From Rhynchosporium graminicola (taxonomy: Eukaryota > Ascomycota > Leotiomycetes > Helotiales > Ploettnerulaceae), in assembly GCA_900074885.1 (NCBI GenBank), contig FJUW01000009.1:543349-607348 (forward strand): 64,000 bases of DNA, in the 5' to 3' direction. Below, piece by piece: positions 33,998-45,148 of the stretch. The position numbers were made by a program, and so were the translations under genes. Each line of letters opens with the position of its first letter. Position 1 is the first letter of the stretch. A model generated the notes under the pieces. It was not told the origin of the DNA and ran no database searches. It was given only the letters and a program-made list of their open reading frames with translations.

Positions 33998-34192
33998 ATG
34001 GCCGATCGCTCGGAAAATTCAAAAGCTACCAAAGCAGCCTCCACAAACAAAACCGAAGCAAGAGATGCAGCTGCCAAGACAGCTGCACACAAAGCTCGTA
34101 TTCAGAAGCAGGAACAAGATTATCTGAGATTGAGCTGCGAAGTGGAGATCTTGAATCGAGGACGCGATTTCATTGGAAAGCGGAGACTTTGA
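33998..34192 (+). CDS. Small Lys/Ala-rich helical protein, 64 residues
   Basis: ATG is preceded by an A-rich leader (AAAAAAATGG, good fungal context), and a TATA-like box lies upstream. The product is basic and almost all helix-forming (Ala, Lys, Glu, Arg). A run of A-A-A-K-T-A-A-H-K-A-R-I leads into a heptad-like region (Y-L-R-L-S-C-E-V-E-I-L) and a basic end. No domain recognised; a short coiled-coil or nucleic-acid-binding peptide is possible. Supported only by composition and start context. Confidence 0.45.
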   Translation: MADRSENSKATKAASTNKTEARDAAAKTAAHKARIQKQEQDYLRLSCEVEILNRGRDFIGKRRL

Positions 34193-34744
34193 GGGCTTTT
34201 ATGGTGGTTTGTGCGGTTTTGGTGGTCGTTCTGGATAGAATGACGTTTTGCACTGCAAAATAATGAAAGTTTTACCGAAAGAAATTACGAAGAGTTTCGC
34301 TATCGTGCAGAGAGGTCTACGTAGGTTCAAATGAGCAGAGGCACTTGATTAGAAATGAGAGATATGCTTACTTTACCAGCTATCTATTGTACCTGAAATT
34401 CTTTCTTAGTCGGAAAAGTGAAATGAAGTATTGTTCCTAGAATTGTTCTTGCCCAGCGATTCGCTTAGTTGATTTTATTTCATACATCGGATGTGAGCGT
34501 GCTTAATCGAGTACAGCGGCTGGAATTTCCCCGGTATCGTCATGAAGGTACCAGAGTTATAGTAAGGTTAGGGTGATTTAGTGAATTTACGATTTCAAAA
34601 AAGATTAGAAAAAAACCCCCTAAAGATTAAAAATTCAGTAGGCGTATATCTTGAATTTCCCGTCCTCATTATATTAGTATGGTATGTCACGTGACGCGTG
34701 CTATATTTATGTCCTCTACCTTACTTCATGTTGCTTCACATCTC
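34193..34744. other. Intergenic
   Basis: No gene seen. A short A-rich stretch and AAAAAACCCCC at about 34607-34620 are the only features. Confidence 0.45.
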
Positions 34745-35640
34745 CGATGTGATCTGCAATATAGCTACGTAATCGTATTCTGGTAGGCTTGATAGGTTGT
34801 TACAAACACTCCACATTGCTTTTGTAAATTGAACACATTGGATCCCAACAGCCGCCACCACGGCCTCGAGTCTGACTAGCGGTGTGATACTTGGGGCATA
34901 AGCATATATGCATTTGGGAAGACAACTCACTGGCCGACTTTCGGAAACGCGTCGATGAATGCTCGATGCATAGTCGAGGCACTGCACATGATCGGCCCAG
35001 CGACATGAGCAATGACAATATCTGGAATCAGGGTTAGAAATTTTGCCGGACTGACAATATATTGCCGATGACTTCCTGGTTTTAAATCAGTCATTCGCCC
35101 ACATCTATACTAATCTAAAAGGCAGATAAGACCCACCAGTAGCAGCCAGGCCAGCATTACCCCCTTTCTGGCAGTAATTATCCTTCCCATCACAGCACAA
35201 CTCACAAGCACAACAAAAATCCAACAAAGGCTTGATACCTCCCCTGTTACTAAATTTCCAATTCTGGACATCGGCATCACTCTTGACGACGACAGCTGCA
35301 CCTTCATGTCCGGCGCATTTTACGCCAAACATGGACAAGGGTTTTATGTTCCAATCGTTCCTCATGGAGGGAATATCTGACATGCAGAGCCCAGTGACCC
35401 TGGGTTTAAGTAGGACTTCATCCGGTCAGCATGTCAGTATTATCGAGACTGACATGAGCGAGGTTAGCAACTACCTGGCTTTGGTACGGAAACATCTTGA
35501 ATCTCGACCTGGGTATTGGGACCTGGGTTGGTCAGTGAGCGGAGTTTATGTTGGATCTGGACAGTCCAACCCTCGTTTACACAAACACTTGCCTTGCAAG
35601 TCTTCGGGATTTGAATGTTGGTCCACCGTTTTGGTCGGCC
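34745..35640 (-). pseudogene. Decayed zinc alcohol dehydrogenase
   Basis: Read from 35640 down, medium-chain ADH homology appears in blocks in different frames. The start reads I-Q-I-P-K-T-C-K-A. Then comes V-E-I-Q-D-V-S-V-P-K-P-G, followed by a damaged stretch. The best block (35390-35110) contains P-S-M-R-N-D-W-N-I-K-P-L, the catalytic-domain G-H-E-G-A, and the structural-zinc loop C-C-A-C-E-L-C-C-D-G-K-D-N-Y-C. Further down lie A-G-P-I-M-C-S-A-S-T-M (near 34980) and a frame-shifted remnant of the Rossmann Gly loop followed by V-G-I-Q-C-V-Q (near 34830). Stops and frameshifts separate the blocks, and the C-terminal third is missing. Inactive. Confidence 0.8.
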
Positions 35641-36389
35641 CTCATTGATTTGACACTGTGATGGCCAGGATTAGATGATAAAGAGTTACGATTTGCGCAA
35701 TCTATATACTAAGCCAACTTCTTGGAGTGGTAGTACATGAGCTAGAAGCTGTCAACGCGAGGTAAAAGGCGGGGTTGACTATGTTCGGAGCAATGACAAC
35801 GCCAAACATGCGCCAAACAATAGCGGATGACGTTGAATTGTTGTTTTTACGGGCAAGAAGTATTTTAATACCGTAGGCTGGCCTAACATCACCCAGTTGG
35901 GGCATTGATAGCTCGAGGAGGAGCTTTGCTGGCACCGCCTCTGGGGCGAGAACTACTCAGCGCCGGGAAGTCCAACTTGACATGCCAACATGATCAAAAT
36001 AATCGAGGGAGTGACCTCTTTCTATATTGGAGTATGCCAATGAATGAAGCTGAAAACAAAGAACTTTAAGTCTCGATACTTATTCAAAGCTTAAAATCAT
36101 CGGATCACTCCTCTGCCGCCGGCCCACAGGAGCATTTCGCCCAGATCGAAAGTGCTGCGATACGAAGCAGAAAGCAGATTTAAGATGCATAAATACTGAT
36201 GAGTACTATTCTCAAACTACGTCTGAACTCAGGACAGCTGGTCTTCAATTCCCGCTTCTCTGGCAGCTTCCTCGAAGATATGTTGTCAGGGCATGCCTCT
36301 TTTTCGTATCCCGTCGTGCCCAGCGTTGCTCCAAGTGATCAGAGAAAAGGTCAATAGACCCACTCGCACAGAGAATTCTCTAATATAGC
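35641..36389. other. Intergenic
   Basis: No convincing gene. Could contain the lost 5' region of the ADH relic and the 3' region of the orphan on the minus strand. Confidence 0.45.
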
Positions 36390-36911
36390 TCAAGTCCATT
36401 TATCATAGTCGGATCCAACAGGTTCGAGGTGCGGTTCGAAGGATTGATGCGTGAGGTCGGGAGCTCGACAGGTAACAAACCGCAAAGCTCCACTTTCTAT
36501 CGAGAATGAAGAGTAGCATCTAGCTGGAACTGTGACTTCGCTATTCTCTAAAAGAAAATTCAAAATTAACATCATTGTTCAGGACTCTTCTGCGTTAAAG
36601 CTGTGTTGAGACAAAGTAAGGGCTGAGAAAGCTCAATTTCCGTTGCTATTACCCCTGAATGGCTGACTCAGCACCGGAAACAGATTAGCACAATCAAAAG
36701 AATTGTTCGAAATGATTGGCCACAGATTCGCGTCTTCATCCTCCATCTCGACTCGGAACTTTTGATTCCAGCCAGGATCGGTTTTGGCATTATTGTAGAG
36801 CTTAAGGATACCAATGTTGATGGTGCCAACGATGTAGCATTGATGGACCTGACTTGATATCATTTCCCTTGGTGACCCCTGACGGCTCGTTCGAATACAT
36901 CTCAGTCTCAT
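36390..36911 (-). CDS. Orphan protein, two exons
   Basis: Proposed exon 1 is 36911-36653 and exon 2 is 36547-36390, joined by a GTAATA...TTTTAG intron, giving 138 residues. The middle has I-V-G-T-I-N-I-G-I-L-K-L-Y-N-N and W-P-I-I-S-N-N-S-F-D-C-A-N-L-F-P. The second exon has V-P-A-R-C-Y-S-S-F-S and F-V-T-C-R-A-P, looking like a small beta-rich fold with three to four Cys. No signal peptide at the chosen ATG, so a further 5' exon may be missing. Family not recognised. Confidence 0.4.
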
Positions 36912-37014
36912 TTCGAAATTCACATTTTTCAGGTCTTGAAGCTATCAGTAAGCTTTCTGGCATTTGCTTCCTCGAATGACCGAAAGCTAATATCCACTAG
37001 CCACTAGCTTGATA

Positions 37015-40000
37015 ATGTTGAGGCTTGCGCCATCAGCAAGACGCTTTGCCAATGTCAGATATAAATCTCAAAATGCGCTAGGCTCACATGTGAGCTTCCG
37101 GAGTCAAATTACCTCCCAACGTCTTGCGAGAAGCCATGATCACAGAACGCATCGTCGCCATTTACCTGTACCGCTCAAGTCGGCAACACAGTATGATGCG
37201 CCCAGGGGGAACGAAGGCAACCCTGAACTTTTAGGGAAAGGAACAGGACCACTGGGCGAAGGACCGGCCGCGAAAGATGACCTTATACGTGTTCCGAGCG
37301 TGATCTTCAGGCCTGTCAGCAGGTATGAGAGAAGTTCTTCGAAATCTAGGATCCCTCTCTTTAGGTCTGGCCTGCGTCATTTTTCAAGCGGTCCTCGCCA
37401 ATTGGAGGTACTTCGGAAAAGCTCGTCTCATCCAGTTCAAGACTCGCAGGAAGGAGAGGGAGTCTCATCAAGAGAAAGAGATTTGGATGAGTCGAGTCTG
37501 AGTACGATGGACGATGACGATATGATTTATATGGAGGAGTGGATAAGCAGCCGCGACATCGATGATTTTCAATATGGTATGTCTCGTGCTGATCCGCAGG
37601 ATCCAGAGCTGGTTTCTACAGATCCAGTTTCGAAAACGGTTCCGCCGGAATCAGAAGCCTCTGCAGACTCGATTGGACTGGATCGACCATTTCAAGACGG
37701 AAAAGATGTTGCAGAAGGTGGCACCCCTCATAGAAGAACGATGGATAGCGGAGATACGACCAAGCTTAGTATTCCAAGACTTGATAAAAATGTTCCTCGT
37801 CCAGCCCCCATCCCTTCACAGCTCGCTGAAATCTCACGGGTATCAACGGCGTCTTCACCAGCACCAATATACGCTAGGCGCGCAACCCGGAAAAGCTCTC
37901 CTATAGTAAAACCATCAGATACCCCCCGCTCTGGCTCCGAATACCAAAGAAGACTATCAGCACAAATGGCGCGGGCCGCAAGATCATCAGCAACTTTTTC
38001 GCCGAACTACTTTTCTGATGCTCGACCTCGCGACGATCCCAAAGAATTTGCCAGCAGACTCACAAATCCTTACCCCTACTATCAATCGTTGGGTCTCACA
38101 AGAAATATGGTTCAGTCTCCTAAATATGGTAAACGCACTTTGAATCTTGATGGCGGCAGAAGTAGCGACTTCGATTTGGCAGAGCTATCGCCTTCGTCTA
38201 CCTCATATTTCACATCGGAGGTTCCTATACACGTTGATACACGCGCAGATGATGGTAAAACCCATCTAAACGATGCACAAGATAACAATATTGACCCCAA
38301 CGACCCCTCGTCTAGCAGCAGCAAGATAAATTCGCCGGGCTCAATCACCGTGTCTACTTCTGATGCTGCCTTGGAGTCTTCTGCACTTATCGACAAATAC
38401 GTAGACAAAACTAGAGCCAATGGTCAAGATACGCACCCGGATAATGCCGATACCGATCACCCTTCGTCGACCAGAAGCAAGTTCGACGTGGTGGACGCAA
38501 ACATTGTGCCTACTGTAGACTCTGTATTAGAGTCACCACCACAAGTCGCCAATTCAGTAGCTGGCTTTGAGCCTGACCTTCAATATCCACGAATTGAATC
38601 CGCCATCAGCCTTTCGTATACCAGCAGCGTATTATCGGAGCAGGACTCTCAGCACCAAAAACCCAGCCTGGACCAGAATAACAAGCAAGGCTCTCCTGCC
38701 TTACCTAACGTGCCATACACGCCGATGCCAACTCCCGCTTCAGTCGATCATGGCGCCCCGAAGGCCTTGGATGAGGATCTTGCAGCCAAGGACAATATTT
38801 CGACCTCGACTTCCATTTCTCGCCCTTCTGCACCCGATGCCGCTCCAACTCCTATTTCCTCTGCCAAATTTAGAAAATCACGCGGATACAAGCCAGAAAA
38901 GGAACCCCAACACTCAGACCCAGAACTGGAGTCACGACTAGAAGAATACACGTCATTTCGCAACCAGCCCCAAAGACCTCGAGCCTCAAAACTCTTTGAG
39001 CTCCCTTACGAAGCTCCTCTCTTCCGTCGCTATCGAACCAAAACGTCCCGACTCGATTACGGTATCCTGACCCGTGCCGAGACCGAAGTTTTAAAAATAG
39101 CTGAGCGAGATTTAGGCGACGGTTTCGGTCCAAGGGCTAGGATCTCATACTTTCCAGTTGGTAAACCAGATCCGGCAGGGGAAGCTCCTCTCTTCCGTCG
39201 TCACCTAAGTAAAACGTCTCGACTCGACCTTGGTATCCTGACCCGTGCCGAGACCGAGGCTCTAAAAATAGCTGAGCGAGACTTAGGCGACGGTTCTGGC
39301 CCAAGGGCTAGGATCTCATACTTCCCAGCTGGTAAACCAGATCCGGCAGAGGCATTCGGGTTTGATGTTAGGAGGAACGCGAAAGAGGATCCAAATGCTT
39401 TTCCGAGGATGAGGTTTATCGAGAGTAGGAGTGAGGTTGGTGAAGATGAGAGGGCGGTGAAACGAGATGCGGAGCTACAACCACAGGAGAAAAGTTTTTT
39501 TGGAGGTGACTCGAAAGTGGAATCGGCTGAGCTACGAGATCGAGCTAGGACTGAAATACAGGCGAATTATTCCCCGGTGAAAATTGAGCCTGACACTCAC
39601 GTACAAGCTGACTGGACACCCGCGCCCTATAGCGTCGCGTGCGAAGTCGATAAAGCTAGGCAATCATCAATTGGACCAACCTACGACGTGCTGAAGTCCG
39701 AGCTCCCAAACGAGGCTAACAAGACACGACAAGGACAGGTTTGGAAGACTGTCGTCGTGAGGCAGAAAAGCTCGAAAGGGAAAAAGAAGGAGGAGAAGAA
39801 AAAAAAGATGGAGGAGAAGAAAAGAAAGATGGAGGAGAGGAAAGCAAAGTCGGTTGTCAGGAACAAGAGGAGAGCATTATTGAGGGCAGCGAGAAAAGCT
39901 GAAAAGGATGATTTGCAAAATGAGGACGTGAAGGCCAACAATAGGCTGGAGGTTGAGGAGGAGGGGAGTGGATATCAGCTAATGAGACAGCAGATTTTGG

Positions 40001-41412
40001 AGAGATTTGAAGAGAGACTGAAGAGAAAGGAGGCGGACGGCTCTGATGGGAATACCAGGGAGACGGGGGAGAGGACGAGCGGACTTGATCAGGCAGAGTT
40101 GGAAAAAAGTCTTTGGATGAAAAAGTCAGCTCTTGCCAGTGAGGACGTGTTGTTGCAACCAGATCAGTCCATACCAGGTCATCGTGACGCTAAGGCCAGC
40201 CTGATCGAGGGAGCGCCTGATAATGCGAGGAACGAAACCGCTATTTTGATGAAGCAATCGGAGACTCTCCAGGAAAGGAGAACGTCTCTCAATTCTGCCA
40301 AGAACCAAAACGCTGTTCGCGATGACCCGACCTCATCCCGCTCAGAACAAATCATCGGCCCTTCAATCGAAACTACAGTGTCATCCTCGTCACCACAGAC
40401 CGTAAACTTCGAAAAAGAATTTTGGGCCGCAGAGAACCTCGACACAAAGCCAGTTTCAAGAAAACCTAGAACGATTACAAAGGAGACTTTTGAGAATATT
40501 TTTGAAAAAAGCAATAAGACGGGCGTGAGACTTTCGTGGAAGGAGGTGAAGGTTATGCAGAGAGAAGAATTAGACAAAGCGAGGATGGAGCTGAGAATTC
40601 GAGAGGTGTCGAGGAAGGAGGCCGAGAGGATAGGTGTGGTAGGGACGCCGGAGAGTCTGAAGAAGAAGGTGGATGATCTAAAAAAGGTTGGGCTGTCGAT
40701 AAGAAAGCGGGATAATGAAGAGCGGCGGAAGATTGGAAAGGGAAAAGGGAGAGGAGGGTACGGGAAGAGTTCGGATAAGCTGGCGAATCGTATGTTCTCT
40801 CGGAGAGAGGAGATCGGGGGAGGTGAGACTGTGCTTGATAGGGGGGACCTTTCGCAAGGAGGGACGAATGAGAAGAGGGAGTTGGATACAAGCAGTCTTG
40901 ATCCAGTCAATCAAGAGCCTAAACCTGAGAGGGCGGATGGGAATTTGAAGATCACTAGGGCTGTAGAAGGAGAGGATCGGGGAGGGATGATAGAGGGAGG
41001 GAAGGTGAAGATCAGTAGATATATAAAAGAGGAAGGAAGAGCCCATGATCGAGATGGCGGACGGCATCTTGGAGATCACTCTAGCGATAGAACCGAGGGC
41101 AGGAACCTGAGCTCTCAGAAAGATATGGACGAATGGAAAGGAAGGGCGAGCGATGCGAGGCTATCTGGGAAGCCCTTCACACAGAAAGACGCAGAGGCTA
41201 CGCCTAAAGTCACAGGAGCAAAAGTAGTTTCTGAATGGGAGAGGGAGGACACAAGGAATGCGAAGATACGACACCTGAATGTGTTGAAGAGGAGGGCTGT
41301 TAGTGCAGGCAGGGCGGGCCAGAAGGTTCTTCGACAGGCGAAGATGAAGCTTAGGGGGTTTGATCAGGAAGCAACGGCAGAAGTGCGAGAGAAGAGCCGT
41401 GGGAGAGGCTGA
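37015..41412 (+). CDS. Very long single-exon protein with mitochondrial-type N terminus
   Basis: 1465 residues from ATG 37015 without an intron. The N terminus (M-L-R-L-A-P-S-A-R-R-F-A-N-V-R-Y-K-S) has Arg, Ala and Ser and no acidic residue, like a mitochondrial presequence. Residues ~90-660 are Ser/Pro/Asp-rich and probably disordered. At 666-779 a 57-residue unit is tandemly duplicated. From ~880 on the protein is strongly basic and helical, with a Lys/Glu run (K-K-K-E-E-K-K-K-K-M-E-E-K-K) near 925 and repeated charged helices to the end. I do not recognise a family. Large mitochondrial RNA- or ribosome-associated proteins can look like this, but that is a guess. The antisense ORF at 40179-40910 is a shadow of its repetitive codons. 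Confidence 0.8.
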   Translation: MLRLAPSARRFANVRYKSQNALGSHVSFRSQITSQRLARSHDHRTHRRHLPVPLKSATQYDAPRGNEGNPELLGKGTGPLGEGPAAKDDLIRVPSVIFRPVSRYERSSSKSRIPLFRSGLRHFSSGPRQLEVLRKSSSHPVQDSQEGEGVSSRERDLDESSLSTMDDDDMIYMEEWISSRDIDDFQYGMSRADPQDPELVSTDPVSKTVPPESEASADSIGLDRPFQDGKDVAEGGTPHRRTMDSGDTTKLSIPRLDKNVPRPAPIPSQLAEISRVSTASSPAPIYARRATRKSSPIVKPSDTPRSGSEYQRRLSAQMARAARSSATFSPNYFSDARPRDDPKEFASRLTNPYPYYQSLGLTRNMVQSPKYGKRTLNLDGGRSSDFDLAELSPSSTSYFTSEVPIHVDTRADDGKTHLNDAQDNNIDPNDPSSSSSKINSPGSITVSTSDAALESSALIDKYVDKTRANGQDTHPDNADTDHPSSTRSKFDVVDANIVPTVDSVLESPPQVANSVAGFEPDLQYPRIESAISLSYTSSVLSEQDSQHQKPSLDQNNKQGSPALPNVPYTPMPTPASVDHGAPKALDEDLAAKDNISTSTSISRPSAPDAAPTPISSAKFRKSRGYKPEKEPQHSDPELESRLEEYTSFRNQPQRPRASKLFELPYEAPLFRRYRTKTSRLDYGILTRAETEVLKIAERDLGDGFGPRARISYFPVGKPDPAGEAPLFRRHLSKTSRLDLGILTRAETEALKIAERDLGDGSGPRARISYFPAGKPDPAEAFGFDVRRNAKEDPNAFPRMRFIESRSEVGEDERAVKRDAELQPQEKSFFGGDSKVESAELRDRARTEIQANYSPVKIEPDTHVQADWTPAPYSVACEVDKARQSSIGPTYDVLKSELPNEANKTRQGQVWKTVVVRQKSSKGKKKEEKKKKMEEKKRKMEERKAKSVVRNKRRALLRAARKAEKDDLQNEDVKANNRLEVEEEGSGYQLMRQQILERFEERLKRKEADGSDGNTRETGERTSGLDQAELEKSLWMKKSALASEDVLLQPDQSIPGHRDAKASLIEGAPDNARNETAILMKQSETLQERRTSLNSAKNQNAVRDDPTSSRSEQIIGPSIETTVSSSSPQTVNFEKEFWAAENLDTKPVSRKPRTITKETFENIFEKSNKTGVRLSWKEVKVMQREELDKARMELRIREVSRKEAERIGVVGTPESLKKKVDDLKKVGLSIRKRDNEERRKIGKGKGRGGYGKSSDKLANRMFSRREEIGGGETVLDRGDLSQGGTNEKRELDTSSLDPVNQEPKPERADGNLKITRAVEGEDRGGMIEGGKVKISRYIKEEGRAHDRDGGRHLGDHSSDRTEGRNLSSQKDMDEWKGRASDARLSGKPFTQKDAEATPKVTGAKVVSEWEREDTRNAKIRHLNVLKRRAVSAGRAGQKVLRQAKMKLRGFDQEATAEVREKSRGRG
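39010..39351 (+). repeat. 171-bp in-frame tandem duplication
   Basis: Units 39010-39180 and 39181-39351 both begin GAAGCTCCTCTCTTCCGTCG and encode 57 residues each (E-A-P-L-F-R-R ... K-P-D-P-A). They differ at few positions, so the duplication is recent or kept alike by conversion. The frame is preserved. Confidence 0.9.
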
Positions 41413-43325
41413 TTGCGCTGGGGTGAGAGCTGATAGGCTGCCGGACGGAAAGATGTAGAAAAAGTGAAATGAGATTTAGGAGGAAGGGCGATGTCGGAGA
41501 ATACGAGTCAGGAGAAACATAGTTTATGCTATCACCTCGTTTTTATGGTATGGCGCGCAGTATTGGTGAAGTTTGATCGGGATGTTTATGTTTGTAGAAT
41601 GCAGGGGGTTGGTTTAAGCATACGTATAGAGTTGTATAAAAGTAGGTCAGTTAAGTAGTATAAGACAAAACATTTGAATGAAGATTACCAGACGTGTAGT
41701 ATAAACGATGTATGCATCCACAGATAAATTGATCCAAATCATTGATAATCGTAATACGAGAACATGAAATATCCTCCGAACATCTATATAACACACATTG
41801 TTACCCATAGTATGGCAAGTACCAGATGCTCAATCCTTGCAAGAAAATGACCGATTTCAGGTGAGGATCCAGTGCAACACACTTTTCTGTGTTTGGGTTA
41901 AGCCCCATCATCATGTCAAATCATCTCACCACTCCCGGTATCCCCTTTGGTAATTTCTGCCAGTCAACAAACAACCTCGGAGGGTAAACATCCCGAGCAA
42001 AGACGACGCTACCAAGATGTGTGCTCATGTTCCAGTCATCAATCCCTTGGTCGATCATGTTACAAAGTCTCTCCGCTCCCTCGGAGGGAGGGAGTTATCA
42101 AGTCTACTACCTCCTGTGTCAGGCGTGTGTCGCTTCAAAGGATCTAATACCGAGTCTAGCTCAAGCCTGGAGTCGCAAAGCAGCAGTGTTCAGATTTCAG
42201 GGATTTTACTAGATGGTCTTGTTGACTTAGGTTGTAGTGGAGTATTGAAGCAGTATGTACACCTTTAATTTGCTCAATGAATTAAGCCGAACTTTTGACA
42301 TCAACACCACCTCCACAACCCTAACATCCATATGCACACCATACCATCTTCTCCCCCTCCCTCCCTCGCCCCCCCTTCGAAATCTATAACAACTGATCAT
42401 ACCCAAAAAATCCCGCTCTACCCAGTGTATACAAATACGCACATTCTTCATCACACACACACACACACTATCTCTCTCTCCTTTCCCTCAAAACTCGCCC
42501 ACCGCAAGCACGCGTTACACCAACTCCCTAGCACAAGCGACCTCCAATTTCCCTACCCATATTATTGATTTCTTAGTAAACATACTACATACACACATAC
42601 CAGCGAACAACTTCTGACTTCTGAACCAACAAATTAAGAAGTTTATATTTCCTCCAGAGCATCTTCCTGTCTGCTTTCCCATCTCGCGATCATTTGAGAA
42701 CGAGTAAGGTAAGGTAAGTAAGTGAGCAAAACGCTGAATCCAATTTCCCATGATGAGTTGACCAGTAAGTATAGCAGAACATCCCCATTTCATTACATTC
42801 TATCTGTCCCGTCACAACCACAACTATCTATCTACATCTATATCTTATTTCTCCTTCTTAAATATTCGCGATTTCGAGGAATTACTAGCAAAGACAGGTC
42901 ATCACATCCATAGACCATCAAGGTCTAGAAGAAAAAGAGGACATCATATCTGACATCACATATTCCAGTTCCTGTTGTATCTGTGGGCTGGTCATTTTTT
43001 AAATCACAAGAAGTTTGTATTTGTCTTTTTCTAGTCCTTGTCAAAAAGAAAACGACAAAAGAAAATGAGAGCATAATCTCTTCGCTGGATGACGCTAAAG
43101 TCTGACAGACAAACGCCTCTGCTAAGCCACAACGCACGGCTCGCTCATGTAAAAGCATTAAATCAATATGTATGTGAAGCATCCCAAACTCCTGGATACA
43201 TGTATCCATGTATGAATGTACGTAGCTCGCTTCCCTCACTGCTACTTCCACTTCCTTCCACCTCCCTCTTGACATAACACCGGATTCCACTATTGGACCC
43301 AGACCCTAACCCGATCAAGTTCTGT
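41413..43325. other. 1.9-kb intergenic between convergent genes
   Basis: Contains a CA/CT microsatellite near 42452-42481 and pyrimidine-rich tracts. Short ORFs show no protein features. Holds the 3' UTRs of the long ORF and the exchanger gene. Confidence 0.5.
42452..42481 (+). repeat. (CA)n-(TC)n microsatellite
   Basis: CACACACACACACACAC followed by TATCTCTCTCTC. Simple slippage repeat in a pyrimidine-rich stretch. Confidence 0.85.
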
Positions 43326-45148
43326 TCAGCTCATCCCTAAGCCTGCAACGATCGCCCGATGCACAACCTCCGCCGCGCCTTCCGCCACCGCCTCCGTCGC
43401 TCCCTCCGCAGTCCCATGCTGCCCCTCTAGCGGATTCGGATAAAACCATGCGGCGACCGCAATAACGGCATAAACCAGGACACACAACGCTCCCTCGAGA
43501 TAATTACTCTTCCCATCCCTCAAAAAGTTGCCCACCACCAGGATGGCCAGGATGAGCATCACCATATCAAATAGTTCGAAATTCAAATCCATCGGTTTGT
43601 GCAGACCCCAAGCGACGATTATTACCAAGGGGGCGTTGAAAAGCGCTGTTTGGATGGTGGCGCCAAGGACGTGGGAGAGTGCGAAATTCATTTGGTTATC
43701 CCATGCTTCGTCCATGGCTGTTAGGTGCTCGGCGGCTTTTTCGACAATGGGAACGAGGATTAGACCCATGAATGCGTCGGAGACCCCGTATTCTTCGACG
43801 ATATGGTGGATTTGCTCGACGAGACCGATGGCGATTATGGTTACGAGGGCGATTGAAATTGTCAGGGCGAAGATGCATTCAGTGAATGTAAGTCTGACAT
43901 GTATTAGCATCCATAGATGAAAAAATGAGAAACTGTGGCTCTGGCGAAATCAAGAAAACTGAGATCGGGGATTTATGACTACGTACTTGGCTTTTCGCAA
44001 ATCCTTATGTCTGTCCTCGTCCATCATCTCCTCGTTCTCGAAAAGATCGTCATAAAGACCATGATGGGTATGCATCTGGAACCAGACATAAATAGCAAAT
44101 GCGACCATGAGGATGATAGAAGCGATACGTGAGATCATAACAACTTTGTGGTCGAGATCCTCCTTATTGACTAGTTCGTGATTACTGAGAGCGGTGGCAA
44201 ATACGACTGGGACGCTGAGACCGAGTCCGCTGAGAGGTTGTTAGCCATCCTTCCGGCTTGAAAAGGGGCGTTGAGTAGGGAAGGGAGAGGAAGGAAGACT
44301 TACGCGGTCAATAACAACCCACTACCAACCTCGCTCACAGCCTCATGAAATTTCTGCTCTTCCCTCTTCATGCCCCCGATAAAGAAGCACATTCCCAAAC
44401 ATAGTAAAAGCGTCGCCAGAATACTTCCAAGAATAGCAGCCCTAATGACCTGGAACTGATTCTTGTTCAACAGCACCATAAAAAGCACAATCTCGACTAC
44501 AGAGCCAAGGGTTGTTTCAAGGAGAACACCGAATACTTTGGGCAGTTTGCGAGCTAGTTCTTGACCGGCGAATCCGACAAGGTTGGCGCAGGGAACCATA
44601 GCGATGTAGTTAAGAATGAAGATTTCGAGATGAAGGTCCGGTTTTGCGTACCGCAGCGCGATGGCGGCGGGGACTACGGGCCAGAGGAGGTTGACAAGTT
44701 TACTTGCATCTGTATATCACAAACAAGAAATCATCAGTAATGTTCACTTTCCGAAACAGGCTTACATCGTCCCAAAGAGGCAATCTAACAACACCACTGT
44801 GGAAAGTAGAGACTTACAACTCGCACTCTTCCAACAAATCTTCAAGAACTTGAAAGGATGGAAGCCCTTTCTTCCGCTCTCGCCCTCAGGTTGTATTCCA
44901 TTGAAAACTTTACTTTTCTTCCCTCCATTCGGATTGGAGGTCGACCTGTTCAAGTTGTTTGTGTGTGTAGGTAGGATATCGTGGGGTTTCTCGCGGGAAC
45001 CTGAAGTGGTGTTGCTAACGGTGGGATAATCCCAGGGTGCGCTGCGTTGGGATTCGGATTGTCTTCGACTGCTCGTTCGGTGGGGGCCGTTGCCGTTACT
45101 ATTGGTACTGGTGCTGGGTTTGTGACCACGGCTGAAAATACCGGCCAT
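43326..45148 (-). CDS. Ca2+/H+ exchanger-like (CAX/Vcx1 family), altered motifs
   Basis: Exons: 45148-44818, 44709-44304, 44229-43987 and 43893-43326; 515 residues. A hydrophilic, Ser-rich N terminus of ~100 residues precedes about eleven hydrophobic helices, with an acidic loop (E-N-E-E-M-M-D-E-D) in the middle, the layout of vacuolar cation/proton exchangers. The two conserved repeats are present but changed. Repeat 1 reads G179-S-V-V-E183 where the family has G-N-x-x-E. Repeat 2 reads L-V-P-I-V-E378-K379-A-A-E382-H where the family has V-G-N-A-A-E-H. The acidic residues are kept but both Asn are gone. It would sit in the vacuole or another endomembrane; its substrate and activity are uncertain. 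All introns are in phase with good consensus. Confidence 0.85.

Noticed and set aside
40179..40910. 243-codon open frame on the minus strand
   Set aside because: It is antisense to the 1465-residue gene in a Lys/Glu-rich region whose complement lacks stops; composition (Ser/Phe/Leu) is that of a shadow frame.
42452..42481. CA/CT repeat considered as a regulatory element
   Set aside because: Plain microsatellite in a convergent intergenic region.
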